DNA of 54,946 bases from assembly GCA_023458595.1 (NCBI GenBank), contig JAEWYT010000031.1:1-54946 (forward strand). Reading direction: 5' to 3'. This document shows positions 34,319 through 43,256 of the stretch, piece by piece; the first letter of the stretch is position 1; each line of letters starts with the position of its first letter. A program made the translations under genes and the position numbers. The stretch comes from Pseudomonadota bacterium. Its GTDB lineage: Bacteria; Pseudomonadota; Alphaproteobacteria; Rhizobiales; Tepidamorphaceae. The notes under the pieces are model-generated. The model was not told where the DNA came from and ran no database searches. It was given only the letters and a program-made list of their open reading frames with translations.

Positions 34319-36879
34319 TCGGCGGGTTTCTCGGTTGGGCGGAGACGGCCGGCCATGGCATCGTCGAGCCGGTCGATGTCGCGCAGGTTTATGTCGCGCT
34401 GCGGGAACGGGATTTCGATGCCCGCCTCGCGGAACCGCTTCAGGATCTCGAAGCGGAAGTCGCTCTTGACGTTCAGCGAATTGTTCACGTCGTTGAGGAA
34501 GGCGTAGAGGTTGAAGGTCAGCGCGGAGTCGGCGAAATCCATGAAATAGACGCGCGGCTCCGGATAGGCGAGCACGTCGGGATGGGCGCGGGCGATGTCG
34601 AGCAGGATGCCGCGCACCTGTTCGGGATCGGCGCCGTAGCTCACCCCGACCGGGATGACGATGCGGCCCATCATGTTGGAGTGCATCCAGTTCTTGACGG
34701 TGCCGGTGATCAGGTCGGAGTTCGGTACGATGACGGTGGCGCGGTCGAAGGTCTCGATCTCGGTCGAGCGGATCGAGATCTTGCGGACGTTGCCCTGCTC
34801 GGCGCCGACCACGATCCAGTCGCCCTCCTTGATCGGCCGCTCGGCGAGCAGAATGAGCCCGGAGACGAAGTTGTTGACGATCGACTGGAGGCCGAAGCCG
34901 ATGCCCACCGACAGGGCGCCGGCCAGGATCGCGACGTTCTCCAGATTGAGCCCGAGATAGGTGACGGCGAAGATCGCGGCGACCACCACGCCGGCATAGC
35001 CGACGATGGTCCGGATCGAGTTGCGCAGCCCGAGGTCCAGGTGGGTATTGGGCAGGAACCGGTTGGTGAGCCAACCCTGGATCGCGCGCGTCGCCACCAG
35101 GCCGATGCCGAACAGGATCAACGCGCCGAGAATGGACGACAGCGAGATCGTCACCTCGCCGATCGTGAAGCCGAAGAATGCCTTGCGGATCCAGATGTTC
35201 CACTGGCTGGTGTCGAAGCCCCAGGGCAGCGCCACCAGGACGGTCCCGAACGCGATGACGATCAGCCGCAGCACGCCGCTGGCCACCAGCGAGAGCTGCA
35301 TGATGCCGTTCTCGCTGATGCCGAATGCGGAGGAAAGCGCCGGGCCTATCCGGCTCGGCGGCACGAGGATTGCGCTCACCGCCTCGTCGATCAGGCCGAG
35401 CAACAGCCAAACGATCGCGAAGATCGCGCCGGCGAACACGAGCTGCGTGGCGATGAAATTGGCGAGCGCGATATAGCCGGCGACAAGCGCTACGAAAATG
35501 GCGCCGATCGCGAGCCAGACGATGCTGCGCAGCCACGGCCAGATGATGCTGGCCTGGGAGGGGGCGCCGCCGCTTCGCGGCGCGGCAGTCAAACGCCAAA
35601 GGCCGCTCGCCAGGATCGCCGCGACAAGCAGTGCGGTCGCTGCGCGTTTGACGACTTCGACGGAAACCGGCGCGACGAGCACGTAGTTGGCGGTCTCCAG
35701 ATAGATGCCGACGGCGAGCACCGCGGCGATGAGGGTCACCGAGGCGACGGTCTGGGCGGCGGCCGTATCGGACATATTGATGAGACGCCAGCCGGGCCGC
35801 AACGGCGCGCAGATGCCGCGCGACAGGCCGAACAGGAAGCTGAACACCGCGATCGAAGCGAACACGCCGCGATTGAGCTCGATCAGTCTCGGGGTGAGCA
35901 GGTTGGTTATGTCGAGCGCGAGATAGATGACGGCGACGGCCATCACCGGCAGCACGCCGTCGCTGATCATCACCATGACCGCGCGCAACAGCTTCTTGAG
36001 GCGCGGGACGTCCTGACCCGAATCCCCGATCGGCGGGGCCAGCCGTCGCATGAAACGACGCACGAAGACGCCGATCACGACGGCGGCGACGACCGCGGCG
36101 GCAAGGGTCGCCGCCGACCGCACGGTAGCGCGCGTCGTCGCGACGGCCCAGGAATCGCCTATGAGCAGGCGGAAACCGCGAATGACCGAAGGGCTGTCCT
36201 GCACGCCGTTCAGCCACAGCGCCGGGTACAGGATGCTGTAGTTGCGCACCGAAAGCGACTGCGCGAACCGGTCACGGCGGAGCGCGGAGACGTCGCGCAC
36301 CACCTGCTCGGCCTGCACGACCGCAAGGCGGACCTTCTTCAGGGCGGCGTCGGCGGCCGCGAGCGCGGCCGTCTCGGCCTTGCGGCGCTCGGTGATGTCG
36401 GGCGATTCGGCAGGGTCCCCTTCGGCCGGCGCGGGGCCGAGCTGATTGAGCCGGCTCTGGATGGCGTTGAGCTCGGGCTGGATCTGCTGCTCGAGCGCAT
36501 GTGCGGCCTCGATGATCTTCTCGGCGCCCGCGCGCCGGGCGGCCAATTCCTCGTCGGTGACGTTCTCGCGCTTGAGGGACAGGATCGCGGCGTCGAGATC
36601 GAGCTTCCAGGCGTCCGCTTGCTGGCTGACGGTCTGGGCGACGCCGGGAGCCTGCGCGTTCTGAGGCGATTGCTGGGGCTGCTGGGGCGGGGTCTGCTGG
36701 GGCTGCTCGGACTGGGTCTGGGATGTCCCGGACTGGGGTTCGGTCGGGGACGGCTGCGGCTGGGCCGGCGCCGCTGCTTGCGGCTCGCTCTGCTGCGCAA
36801 GGGTACCATCCGGCCGGGCGAGGGCGATTGCCGCGAGCACAATGAAAGCTACGATGGATGGCCGGCCGCGCGGCGCCAT
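34315..36879 (-). CDS. large MscS-family mechanosensitive channel
   Basis: An 854-residue channel. A signal peptide (to about 29) is followed by a Gln/Pro-rich tract (30-80, stretches such as QPQQTPPQQPQQSPQ), a periplasmic coiled-coil region (about 85-210, DUF3772-like), about ten membrane helices and a C-terminal MscS core. The core has LGLNLENVAILAGALSVGIG, the pore helix, then GLQSIVNNFVSGLILLAERP and the beta domain IKEGDWIVVGAEQGNVRKIS. It opens under membrane tension to release solutes on osmotic downshock; the long N-terminus resembles MscK/DUF3772 channels. GAAGGAGA precedes the ATG. Coupled by ATGA overlap to the CAP lipoprotein. Confidence 0.94.
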   Translation of the reverse strand: MAPRGRPSIVAFIVLAAIALARPDGTLAQQSEPQAAAPAQPQPSPTEPQSGTSQTQSEQPQQTPPQQPQQSPQNAQAPGVAQTVSQQADAWKLDLDAAILSLKRENVTDEELAARRAGAEKIIEAAHALEQQIQPELNAIQSRLNQLGPAPAEGDPAESPDITERRKAETAALAAADAALKKVRLAVVQAEQVVRDVSALRRDRFAQSLSVRNYSILYPALWLNGVQDSPSVIRGFRLLIGDSWAVATTRATVRSAATLAAAVVAAVVIGVFVRRFMRRLAPPIGDSGQDVPRLKKLLRAVMVMISDGVLPVMAVAVIYLALDITNLLTPRLIELNRGVFASIAVFSFLFGLSRGICAPLRPGWRLINMSDTAAAQTVASVTLIAAVLAVGIYLETANYVLVAPVSVEVVKRAATALLVAAILASGLWRLTAAPRSGGAPSQASIIWPWLRSIVWLAIGAIFVALVAGYIALANFIATQLVFAGAIFAIVWLLLGLIDEAVSAILVPPSRIGPALSSAFGISENGIMQLSLVASGVLRLIVIAFGTVLVALPWGFDTSQWNIWIRKAFFGFTIGEVTISLSSILGALILFGIGLVATRAIQGWLTNRFLPNTHLDLGLRNSIRTIVGYAGVVVAAIFAVTYLGLNLENVAILAGALSVGIGFGLQSIVNNFVSGLILLAERPIKEGDWIVVGAEQGNVRKISIRSTEIETFDRATVIVPNSDLITGTVKNWMHSNMMGRIVIPVGVSYGADPEQVRGILLDIARAHPDVLAYPEPRVYFMDFADSALTFNLYAFLNDVNNSLNVKSDFRFEILKRFREAGIEIPFPQRDINLRDIDRLDDAMAGRLRPTEKPAE

Positions 36880-36952
36880 GAACGGTCTCCTTCCGAATCG
36901 ACCGTCACAATAGACAGGATTTCCGGGCGGGACGAGGGCAGCTCCGCTCGGA

Positions 36953-37588
36953 TCAGCCTTCGTCGGAAGGCGCCTTTGCCGGCACCTCGCGCGCAAGCAG
37001 AACGACCAGTCCGATCGCGACGACCGCCGCAGCCGCGACGCCGGCGATGCCCCAGGGTCCGAGATGACGCAGGAGGGCCGAAACGCTCGAAGCGTGGTCG
37101 GCGAAGTACCAGGCGCCGAGGCCCCAGCTTCCGACCCAGAGGAAGCCTCCGATCACGTTGAAGACAAGGAAACGGGGAAAGGCCATGCCCGCCGTTCCGG
37201 TGACGAGGCCGTTCAGCTGGCGCAGGATGTCGAAGAAACGGGCGAAGGCCACGGCGAGCGGGCCGTAGTGGCGGAACACCGCCTCGACCTTCGAGAACCG
37301 CTCGTGGGTCAGGCCGATCCGGCTTCCGTAGCGGACGATCAGGGCGCGGCCGAACCTGCGGCCGACGAGATAGCCGACGCTGTCGCCGAGAACGGCGCCG
37401 CACCAGGCCCAAGCGAGCAGGGCCACGAGCGGGATTTCACCACGGGCGGCCAGCGCGCCGGACAGGACCAGCAGCGATTCGCCCGGCAAAGGCGCGCCGA
37501 AGGACTCGAGAAAGATGACGACGCCGACGGCGACCGGTCCGTGCTCGCGCACGAAGCCTTCGGTATCGGCGAGGATCGGTTCCAGCAT
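36953..37588 (-). CDS. DedA-family membrane protein
   Basis: A 211-residue protein of the DedA (VTT) family: VVIFLESFGAPLPGESLLVL with the E-x-x-x-x-P-x-P-G-E motif near residue 28-38, GDSVGYLVGRRFGRALIVRY and AFARFFDILRQLNGLVTGTA with the G-x-x-x-G lipid-handling loop. DedA proteins recycle undecaprenyl phosphate or phospholipids and support membrane potential. It is 73 bp from the MscS gene on the same strand and divergent from the metallophosphoesterase across a 239-bp region in which I see no clear element. Confidence 0.93.
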   Translation of the reverse strand: MLEPILADTEGFVREHGPVAVGVVIFLESFGAPLPGESLLVLSGALAARGEIPLVALLAWAWCGAVLGDSVGYLVGRRFGRALIVRYGSRIGLTHERFSKVEAVFRHYGPLAVAFARFFDILRQLNGLVTGTAGMAFPRFLVFNVIGGFLWVGSWGLGAWYFADHASSVSALLRHLGPWGIAGVAAAAVVAIGLVVLLAREVPAKAPSDEG

Positions 37589-37827
37589 TCTCGTGCGGCC
37601 AGAGGGCGTTTTCCGGATCCTGTTTGCAATCTGGACCGGCCGCGGTCAATCGCCCTTCCCTTCCGTGACGTGACGTCCTGGCCGTGGCGGGACGGCCCGG
37701 CGCCGCTAGGTTTTTCGTCACCGCGACGCGATCGGGCGGGTAATTCGCCCCGCGGTCGCCTATATGTAGCCCGCACCTGACCCATTGTCCGCCCGGACGA
37801 AGCCCCGGCATAACCGGACCGACGACC

Positions 37828-38769
37828 GTGAACGATCCCGATCTCCCCCGCCTCGAGAAGCGGCTCGGCCGGATGCACGCGCGCCAGCGGCTCGGCGTCG
37901 AGCGCGACCACGAGGCGCAGATATTCGGTTACGGCCGCAACTTCTTCCATTTCGAGAATTCGCGGATGTTCGCCTTCGCCGTCGAGTACACGCTGAAGGC
38001 GACCGGGCTGTACTGGCGCGGGCGGCGCAACGCCTCGCGCGTGACGGTGCGCCGGAATACGGTCCGCTCGGAGCGGCTCCCGGAGGTCTTCGACGGCTTC
38101 ACGGTGCTGCAGCTGAGCGACCTGCACGTGGAGATGAGCCTGCGGGCGATGGCGCGGGTGCGCGAGCTGATCACGGGCCTCGACTACGATATCTGCGTCC
38201 TCACCGGCGACTATCGCGGGCCGACCTGCGGCCCGCATGGCCCCGCCGTCGGGGTCGTCGCCGAGCTCCTGCCGGCGATCGGGGCGCCGGTCTTCGGCAT
38301 CCTCGGCAACCACGACACGGTACGCATGGTGCCGGAGCTCGAGGACCTCGGCATCCGCATGCTGATGAACGAGGCGGAGGCGATCGAGCGCGAGGGCGCG
38401 CGGATCCACGTCGTCGGCGTCGACGACCCGCACTTCTACCGCGCCGACAACATCGAGAAGGCGGCCGCCGACGTCCCGCACGACGCGTTCTCGATCCTGC
38501 TCGCGCACACCCCGGAGATCTACCGCCAGGCCGCGCACGCCGAGTTCGACCTGATGCTCTGCGGCCATACCCACGGCGGTCAGATCTGCCTGCCGGGCGG
38601 ATTTCCCCTGACGCTCGACTCGGCGCTGCCGCGCCGGTACGGCGCCGGCGCCTGGAAGCATCACGAAATGCACGGGTACACCTCGGTCGGCGCGGGAACG
38701 TCCGTCGCCCCCGTGCGCTTCAACTGCCCGCCCGAGATCACGCTGCACCGGCTGGAGCGGGCCGGCTGA
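37828..38769 (+). CDS. calcineurin-like metallophosphoesterase
   Basis: A 313-residue binuclear metal phosphoesterase of the YkuE/LpxG-like group. Metal-binding motifs occur in order: LQLSDLHVE, LTGDYRG, GILGNHDTV, LLAHTPEIY and LCGHTHGGQICLPGG. The N-terminal 90 residues (before the first motif) are extra and basic. Relatives cleave UDP-2,3-diacylglucosamine or other phosphodiesters at the membrane; the substrate here is not defined. No membrane helix is obvious. It ends 4 bp from the convergent CarS-like gene. Confidence 0.93.
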   Translation: MNDPDLPRLEKRLGRMHARQRLGVERDHEAQIFGYGRNFFHFENSRMFAFAVEYTLKATGLYWRGRRNASRVTVRRNTVRSERLPEVFDGFTVLQLSDLHVEMSLRAMARVRELITGLDYDICVLTGDYRGPTCGPHGPAVGVVAELLPAIGAPVFGILGNHDTVRMVPELEDLGIRMLMNEAEAIEREGARIHVVGVDDPHFYRADNIEKAAADVPHDAFSILLAHTPEIYRQAAHAEFDLMLCGHTHGGQICLPGGFPLTLDSALPRRYGAGAWKHHEMHGYTSVGAGTSVAPVRFNCPPEITLHRLERAG

Positions 38770-38773
38770 GGCG

Positions 38774-39265
38774 TCAGTGCGGCCGGTCGCGGAAGCCGAG
38801 CCGGTAGAGCCATCTCGACAGGACGATCCCGCCGGCGAAGAAGACGGCGACGATCGCCGCGACGTCCATCCAGGTCAGGCCCATCGCCTGCATGGCCGCG
38901 AGGGCGGGCAGCAGGGCCTCCGGAATCTGGTCGAGGCCGGTCGCCCTGGCGCTCGGCGCGAGGCCGAGCCGGCGCTTTACGAAACTCGACAGCAGGTCGC
39001 CCGCCATCGCGGCCGCCCCGACGATCAGCCCGAGCGTCCACGGCTCGCCGAGCAGGACGGCGCCGAGCGTCGTCGCGGCGAGCCCGACGACGAGGCCGCG
39101 GACGGTCTTGGAGGACCCGAGCAGCGGCCTGCCGTCGGGCAGGCGCAGTCCGCCGTCGACCGGACGGGCGAGGCGGTCGCCCAGCACCCGCTTCGCCGCG
39201 ATCGGCGCGCCGTTCGCCAGGGCGAGGAGCACGAGCACCTCGAGAATGGGGCCGGTCTGCAGCAT
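38774..39265 (-). CDS. CarS-like (CDP-archaeol synthase family) membrane protein
   Basis: A 163-residue membrane protein with about four helices resembling the CDP-archaeol synthase (CarS, DUF46) family and, more distantly, CdsA: GRPLLGSSKTVRGLVVGLAA (about 45-64) and AGDLLSSFVKRRLGLAPSAR (about 86-105), followed by LDQIPEALLPAL. These motifs bind CTP and metal in CdsA/CarS. Bacteria do not make archaeol; bacterial members probably activate or bind another lipid. The frame is open far upstream, so the ATG at 39265 is chosen from family alignment. Confidence 0.85.
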   Translation of the reverse strand: MLQTGPILEVLVLLALANGAPIAAKRVLGDRLARPVDGGLRLPDGRPLLGSSKTVRGLVVGLAATTLGAVLLGEPWTLGLIVGAAAMAGDLLSSFVKRRLGLAPSARATGLDQIPEALLPALAAMQAMGLTWMDVAAIVAVFFAGGIVLSRWLYRLGFRDRPH

Positions 39266-39398
39266 TGTCGGGAACCGTCGTCGAAAAGCCTTGAAAATCG
39301 AATAGATCGTTCCGAACCAGCACGCGTGTGGTGCAACAAGAAACCGAACCGAGGCTGATCGTCCAGTATCACGATCGCGTAACCGAGTGAGGAAGCGC

Positions 39399-39863
39399 AT
39401 GTCCCTGACGCTCACCAGTGCCGCGTTCCAGGAGGGCGGCACCATTCCCCGCGAGTTCACCTGCGAAGGAGAGGACCTTTCGCCGCCGTTCTCCTGGTCC
39501 GGCGCCCCGGCCGGCACGAAGAGCTTCGTTCTCGTCTGCGACGACCCGGACGCCCCGGGCGGCACGTTCCACCACTGGGCGGCGTTCAACATCCCGGCCG
39601 ACTGGACGGGCCTGAGGCAAGGCTACGGCGCGAACGGGCGGCACGCCGACATCCAGCAGGCGATCAACGATTTTCGCGCCCGCGGCTATCGCGGCCCCTG
39701 TCCGCCGCGCGGCCACAAGCCGCACGCCTATCATTTCCGCCTGAGCGCGCTTTCGGGCACGATCGACGGCGTCCATGCCGATTTTGACTGTGTCGAGATC
39801 CAGAAGCGGGCGCTGCCCATGGAGATCGAGACGGTGGAGCTGATCGGCTACTATCGCCGGTGA
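39399..39863 (+). CDS. YbhB/YbcL family (PEBP-like) protein
   Basis: A 154-residue cytoplasmic protein of the phosphatidylethanolamine-binding/Raf-kinase-inhibitor superfamily: GTIPREFTCEGEDLSPPFSW at the front, FVLVCDDPDAPGGTFHHWAA (anion pocket D-P-D-x-P and H-H-W) and YRGPCPPRGHKPHAYHFRLS (G-P-C-P-P-x-G-x-H). E. coli YbhB/YbcL have no settled enzymatic role. AGGAAG lies before the ATG. An element resembling the ccr operator lies about 60 bases upstream. Confidence 0.94.
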   Translation: MSLTLTSAAFQEGGTIPREFTCEGEDLSPPFSWSGAPAGTKSFVLVCDDPDAPGGTFHHWAAFNIPADWTGLRQGYGANGRHADIQQAINDFRARGYRGPCPPRGHKPHAYHFRLSALSGTIDGVHADFDCVEIQKRALPMEIETVELIGYYRR

Positions 39864-39888
39864 GAAAACGGCCTTTCGGATCTTGCCC

Positions 39889-40860
39889 ATGCGTCTGTTC
39901 GCGCTCAATGCCTCGCGCCCGTTCGGCGAACGCGTCGCCGCGCAGATCGGCGTCGCGCTCGACGCGCACGAGGAACGCTCCTTCGAGGACGGCGAGCACA
40001 AGGCGCGCCCCCTCGTCAGCGTGCGCGGCGCCGACGCCTACGTGATCCAGAGCCTGCACGGCGGGCCGGACGAGAGCCCGAACGACAAGCTCGTCCGGCT
40101 CCTGTTCTTCCTGGCGACGCTTCGCGAGAACGGAGCGGCGCGCGTGACCGCCGTCGTGCCCTATCTCTGCTACGCCCGCAAGGACCGGCAGACGAAGCCG
40201 CGCGATCCCGTCACGACGCGCTACGTTGCCGAGCTGTTCGAGGCGGCCGGCGCCGATCGGGTGGCGACGCTCGAAGTGCACAATCTCGCCGCCTTCCAGA
40301 ACGCCTTCCGGTGCGAAACCGTGCATCTCGATCTGCGCTCGGTGTTTCTCGACTACGCGGCGGCGCTGGCGAAGGGCGACATCGTCGTCGCCTCGCCCGA
40401 TCCCGGCGGAGTGAAGCGGGCGCAGCTCTTCCGCGAGGCGCTGGAAGCGCGGATCGGCCGGCCGGTTGGCCAGGCTTTCATGGAGAAGCGCCGGAGCGGC
40501 GGCGTCGTCAGCGGCGATCTCCTGGTGGGTGAGGTGAAAGGCGCGCGGGTGCTCGTCGTCGACGACATCATCGCCTCGGGCGGCACCATGGCGCGCGCCG
40601 CCCGGGCCTGCCGCGAGCACGGGGCGGCGGAGGTCCACGCGCTCGCCGCGCACGGGCTCTTCACCGGCGACGCCGCCGACACGCTCGCCGACCCGGCGCT
40701 TTCGGGCGTGATCGTCAGCGATACGGTGCCGCCGTTCCGCCTGAGCGCGGCGGCGCGGGACCGGGTCGAGATCGTGTCCGCCGCACCGGCCTTCGCCGAG
40801 GCGATTTCCCGTCTCGCCGGCGGCGGCCCGATCAGCGGACTGGCCGGGCCGATGGAATGA
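39889..40860 (+). CDS. ribose-phosphate pyrophosphokinase-like protein
   Basis: A 323-residue Prs-family protein predicted to make PRPP from ribose 5-phosphate and ATP. Family marks: FALNASRPFGERVA, ERSFEDGEHKARP, the ATP loop VVPYLCYARKDRQTKPRDP, LEVHNLAAFQNAF in place of the usual D-L-H-x-x-Q-x-x-x-F-F, and the PRPP loop VLVVDDIIASGGTMARAA. It is a divergent paralogue, not the housekeeping Prs. It opens a group with a kinase-fold protein, a hydrolase and a phosphoribosyltransferase. The ATG at 39889 follows a TTG two codons upstream. Its end overlaps the convergent kinase-like gene by 29 bp. Confidence 0.88.
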   Translation: MRLFALNASRPFGERVAAQIGVALDAHEERSFEDGEHKARPLVSVRGADAYVIQSLHGGPDESPNDKLVRLLFFLATLRENGAARVTAVVPYLCYARKDRQTKPRDPVTTRYVAELFEAAGADRVATLEVHNLAAFQNAFRCETVHLDLRSVFLDYAAALAKGDIVVASPDPGGVKRAQLFREALEARIGRPVGQAFMEKRRSGGVVSGDLLVGEVKGARVLVVDDIIASGGTMARAARACREHGAAEVHALAAHGLFTGDAADTLADPALSGVIVSDTVPPFRLSAAARDRVEIVSAAPAFAEAISRLAGGGPISGLAGPME

Positions 40861-41878
40861 GCGCCGCGGGGGCCGTCGCCTCGCGCTCCGACAGCTCGAC
40901 GTAGCGCCAGGCGAGCGGACGCCATTTCTCCGGCGTGCGGGGGTGCGGCTCGGCGAGGTGGAGGAGGCAGAGACGGGCGCGCAGGAGCGCGCGGTAGATC
41001 CAGTAGAAGCGGAGGACGGGCTCCGGCGGGCGGTCGTCCAGCGCCTCGGCGCAGCGGGCGAGCAGGACCGGAAACACCCAGGCGGCGCCGAGGCGCGCGC
41101 ATTCGAGGCCGAGGAAGGCGATCTCCTCGAAGGGATCGAGCAGGCGCAGGGCGCGATCGAACTCCAGGCAGTCGATGATGGCGATCGGCTCTGCCATGCA
41201 GACGTGCTCGGGGCGCAGGTCGCCGTGACCCTCGACGACGCGCCCCGTGCGGACACGCTCCTCGATCAGCGGCCGGGCGGCGGCGAACGCCTCGTCGAAG
41301 CGGGCGAATGCCGCCTCGACGCGCTGCCCGTCGAACCCGAAGGCGGAATCGTGCAGGACGGCGACGGTTTCGGCCTGTTCCTTCAGGTAGCGCCCGGTGT
41401 GGTCGTGCGGCGACGGCGCCTCGGACGGCGCGTGCGCGAAGAAGCCGCTCAGCACGTCGGCGAGATGTCCGACCATCGGCGCGGTGACCTCGCCCGTCTC
41501 GATCAGGCGGTCGAGCATCCGCGCCTCCGGCAGCCGGCGCATGGCGACGAGCCAGTCGACCGTCCGGGCGCCCGGGCCGATCGCGAGCCGTCCGGCGGCG
41601 TCCGCCGACAGCGGCGTCGCGTCGAGATAGACATCGGGCGCGAGCCTTCGGTTCAGGCGGACCTCCTCGCGGACGAAATGCTCGCGGGCGGCGAGCGTGC
41701 TGAAGTCGAGGAAGGGGTAGCGGACCGGCTTCTTGAGCTTGTAGACGAGCGGCCCCGCGACGAAGACCCAGGACATGTGGGTCTCCACCACGCGCACGGC
41801 GCGGGGGCGGTGCGGATAGGACGACGGCGCGCTCAGGAAGCGGACCTTGTCCTCGGTCGTCGGCACGTTGATTGCCAT
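40832..41878 (-). CDS. aminoglycoside-phosphotransferase-fold protein (COG2187 type)
   Basis: A 348-residue protein of the COG2187 group: HMSWVFVAGPLVYKLKKPVR at the front, the conserved F-L-D-F and VRLNRRLAPDVYL, then the Brenner-like catalytic loop VEGHGDLRPEHVCM (about 215-228) and the metal Asp in IIDCLEFDRALR. Many members are fused to an AAA kinase-like domain; this one has only the phosphotransferase half. The substrate is unknown. It faces the Prs-like gene (29-bp overlap of ends) and is divergent, 37 bp away, from the hydrolase gene. Confidence 0.88.
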   Translation of the reverse strand: MAINVPTTEDKVRFLSAPSSYPHRPRAVRVVETHMSWVFVAGPLVYKLKKPVRYPFLDFSTLAAREHFVREEVRLNRRLAPDVYLDATPLSADAAGRLAIGPGARTVDWLVAMRRLPEARMLDRLIETGEVTAPMVGHLADVLSGFFAHAPSEAPSPHDHTGRYLKEQAETVAVLHDSAFGFDGQRVEAAFARFDEAFAAARPLIEERVRTGRVVEGHGDLRPEHVCMAEPIAIIDCLEFDRALRLLDPFEEIAFLGLECARLGAAWVFPVLLARCAEALDDRPPEPVLRFYWIYRALLRARLCLLHLAEPHPRTPEKWRPLAWRYVELSEREATAPAALIPSARPVR

Positions 41879-41915
41879 CAATGCGGTTTCGGCGTTCCAA
41901 TGGAAGCATTCAACC

Positions 41916-42575
41916 ATGGAAAGGGCTGCGATGGGACGGGTCGCTCGGGACATCGCGATCGGGCATATGGGCCTCGAGGGCCGGCTGGAGCTGCCGGAGG
42001 GCGCGAAGGGCATCGTGATCTTCGCCCACGGCAGCGGCAGCAGCCGGTTCAGCCCGCGCAACGCCTTCGTCGCCGGGGAATTGCGGAAGCGGGGTCTCGG
42101 CACGCTGCTGTTCGATCTTCTGAGCGAGGAGGAAGCAGCCGACCGCCGCAACGTCTTCGACATTCCGCTGCTGGCCGGGCGGGTGGTCGAGGCGGTCGAG
42201 TGGGCACGGGGCGGCGAGGATACGCGCGCGCTGGATGTCGGCCTGTTCGGGGCGAGCACCGGGGCGGCGGCGGCGCTGGTGGCGGCGGCGAGCGCGCCCG
42301 AAGCGGTAGGGGCGGTCGTGTCGCGCGGCGGACGTCCCGATCTCGCCGGCAACATGTTGCCGCGGGTCCGGGCGGCGACGCTCCTGATCGTCGGCGGGGC
42401 CGACCACGGCGTGATCGAGCTCAACGAAGCCGCCTGCGCCGAGCTCGCCTGCGAGAAACGTCTGGAGATCGTGCCCGGCGCGACGCATCTTTTCGAGGAA
42501 CCGGGGACGCTCGAAGCCGTCGTCGCGCTCGCCGGCGACTGGTTCGAGGCTCACCTCGCGCACGGGGGCCGCTGA
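41916..42575 (+). CDS. dienelactone hydrolase-like alpha/beta hydrolase
   Basis: A 219-residue alpha/beta hydrolase: oxyanion loop VIFAHGSGSSRFSPRN, nucleophile elbow VGLFGASTGAAAALVA with Ser, acidic residue near LIVGGADHGVIEL and His in VPGATHLFEEPG. Members of this group commonly lie next to COG1926 phosphoribosyltransferases. The stop overlaps the next gene start by one base (TGATG), so the two are coupled. ATG 41931, preceded by AAAGGG, is an alternative start. Confidence 0.9.
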   Translation: MERAAMGRVARDIAIGHMGLEGRLELPEGAKGIVIFAHGSGSSRFSPRNAFVAGELRKRGLGTLLFDLLSEEEAADRRNVFDIPLLAGRVVEAVEWARGGEDTRALDVGLFGASTGAAAALVAAASAPEAVGAVVSRGGRPDLAGNMLPRVRAATLLIVGGADHGVIELNEAACAELACEKRLEIVPGATHLFEEPGTLEAVVALAGDWFEAHLAHGGR

Positions 42576-43240
42576 TGTTCGCCGATCGCACCGAAGCCGG
42601 GAAGCTGCTCGCCGCCGAGCTCGAGCGGATCTTCGCCGACGACCCTTCGCTCGCCGATCCGGTCGTGCTCGCCCTGCCGCGCGGCGGTCTGCCGGTCGCC
42701 ATCGAGATCGCCCGCGCGCTGAATGCCCCGCTCGATCTCGTTCTGGTGAGAAAGATCGGCGTGCCGTTCCAGCCAGAGCTCGCCGCCGGCGCCGTCGTCG
42801 ACGGCGACGACCCGCAGCTCGTCGTCAACGAGGAGGTGGTGCGGATGGCGGGCCTCACCAAGGCCGATCTCGACGCCGTCGAGGCGCGCGAGCTCGAGGA
42901 GATCGAGCGCCGCCGCGACCTCTACCTCAAGGGCCGCGCGCGGGCGCCGATCGAGAACCGCACCGTCATCGTCGTCGACGACGGCATCGCGACGGGGGCG
43001 ACCACGCGGGCGGCGCTGAAGGCGCTCAGGCGGCGCGGGCCGAAGGCGCTGATCCTCGCCGTTCCCGTCGCGCCCGAGGAAACCGTCGAGGCGATGCGGC
43101 GCGAGGTGGACAGGGTCGTCTGCCTCGATTCGCCGGCGGCCTTCTACGCCATCGGCGCCCACTACCGCGACTTCCGGCAGGTATCCGACGCGGAGGTCGT
43201 CGCGCTGCTCGACGACGCGTCGCAGGCGATCGGCGAATGA
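42575..43240 (+). CDS. phosphoribosyltransferase (COG1926 type)
   Basis: A 221-residue type I phosphoribosyltransferase: LALPRGGLPVAIEIARAL at the front, VRKIGVPFQPELAAGAVVDG, and the PRPP-binding loop VIVVDDGIATGATTRAALKA (about 130-149). It should transfer a phosphoribosyl group to, or remove one from, an unknown base. Translation is coupled to the hydrolase by TGATG. With the Prs-like enzyme 1.7 kb away it suggests a PRPP-using side pathway. Confidence 0.92.
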   Translation: MFADRTEAGKLLAAELERIFADDPSLADPVVLALPRGGLPVAIEIARALNAPLDLVLVRKIGVPFQPELAAGAVVDGDDPQLVVNEEVVRMAGLTKADLDAVEARELEEIERRRDLYLKGRARAPIENRTVIVVDDGIATGATTRAALKALRRRGPKALILAVPVAPEETVEAMRREVDRVVCLDSPAAFYAIGAHYRDFRQVSDAEVVALLDDASQAIGE

Positions 43241-43256
43241 GGAAGGTCGCGGTCCG

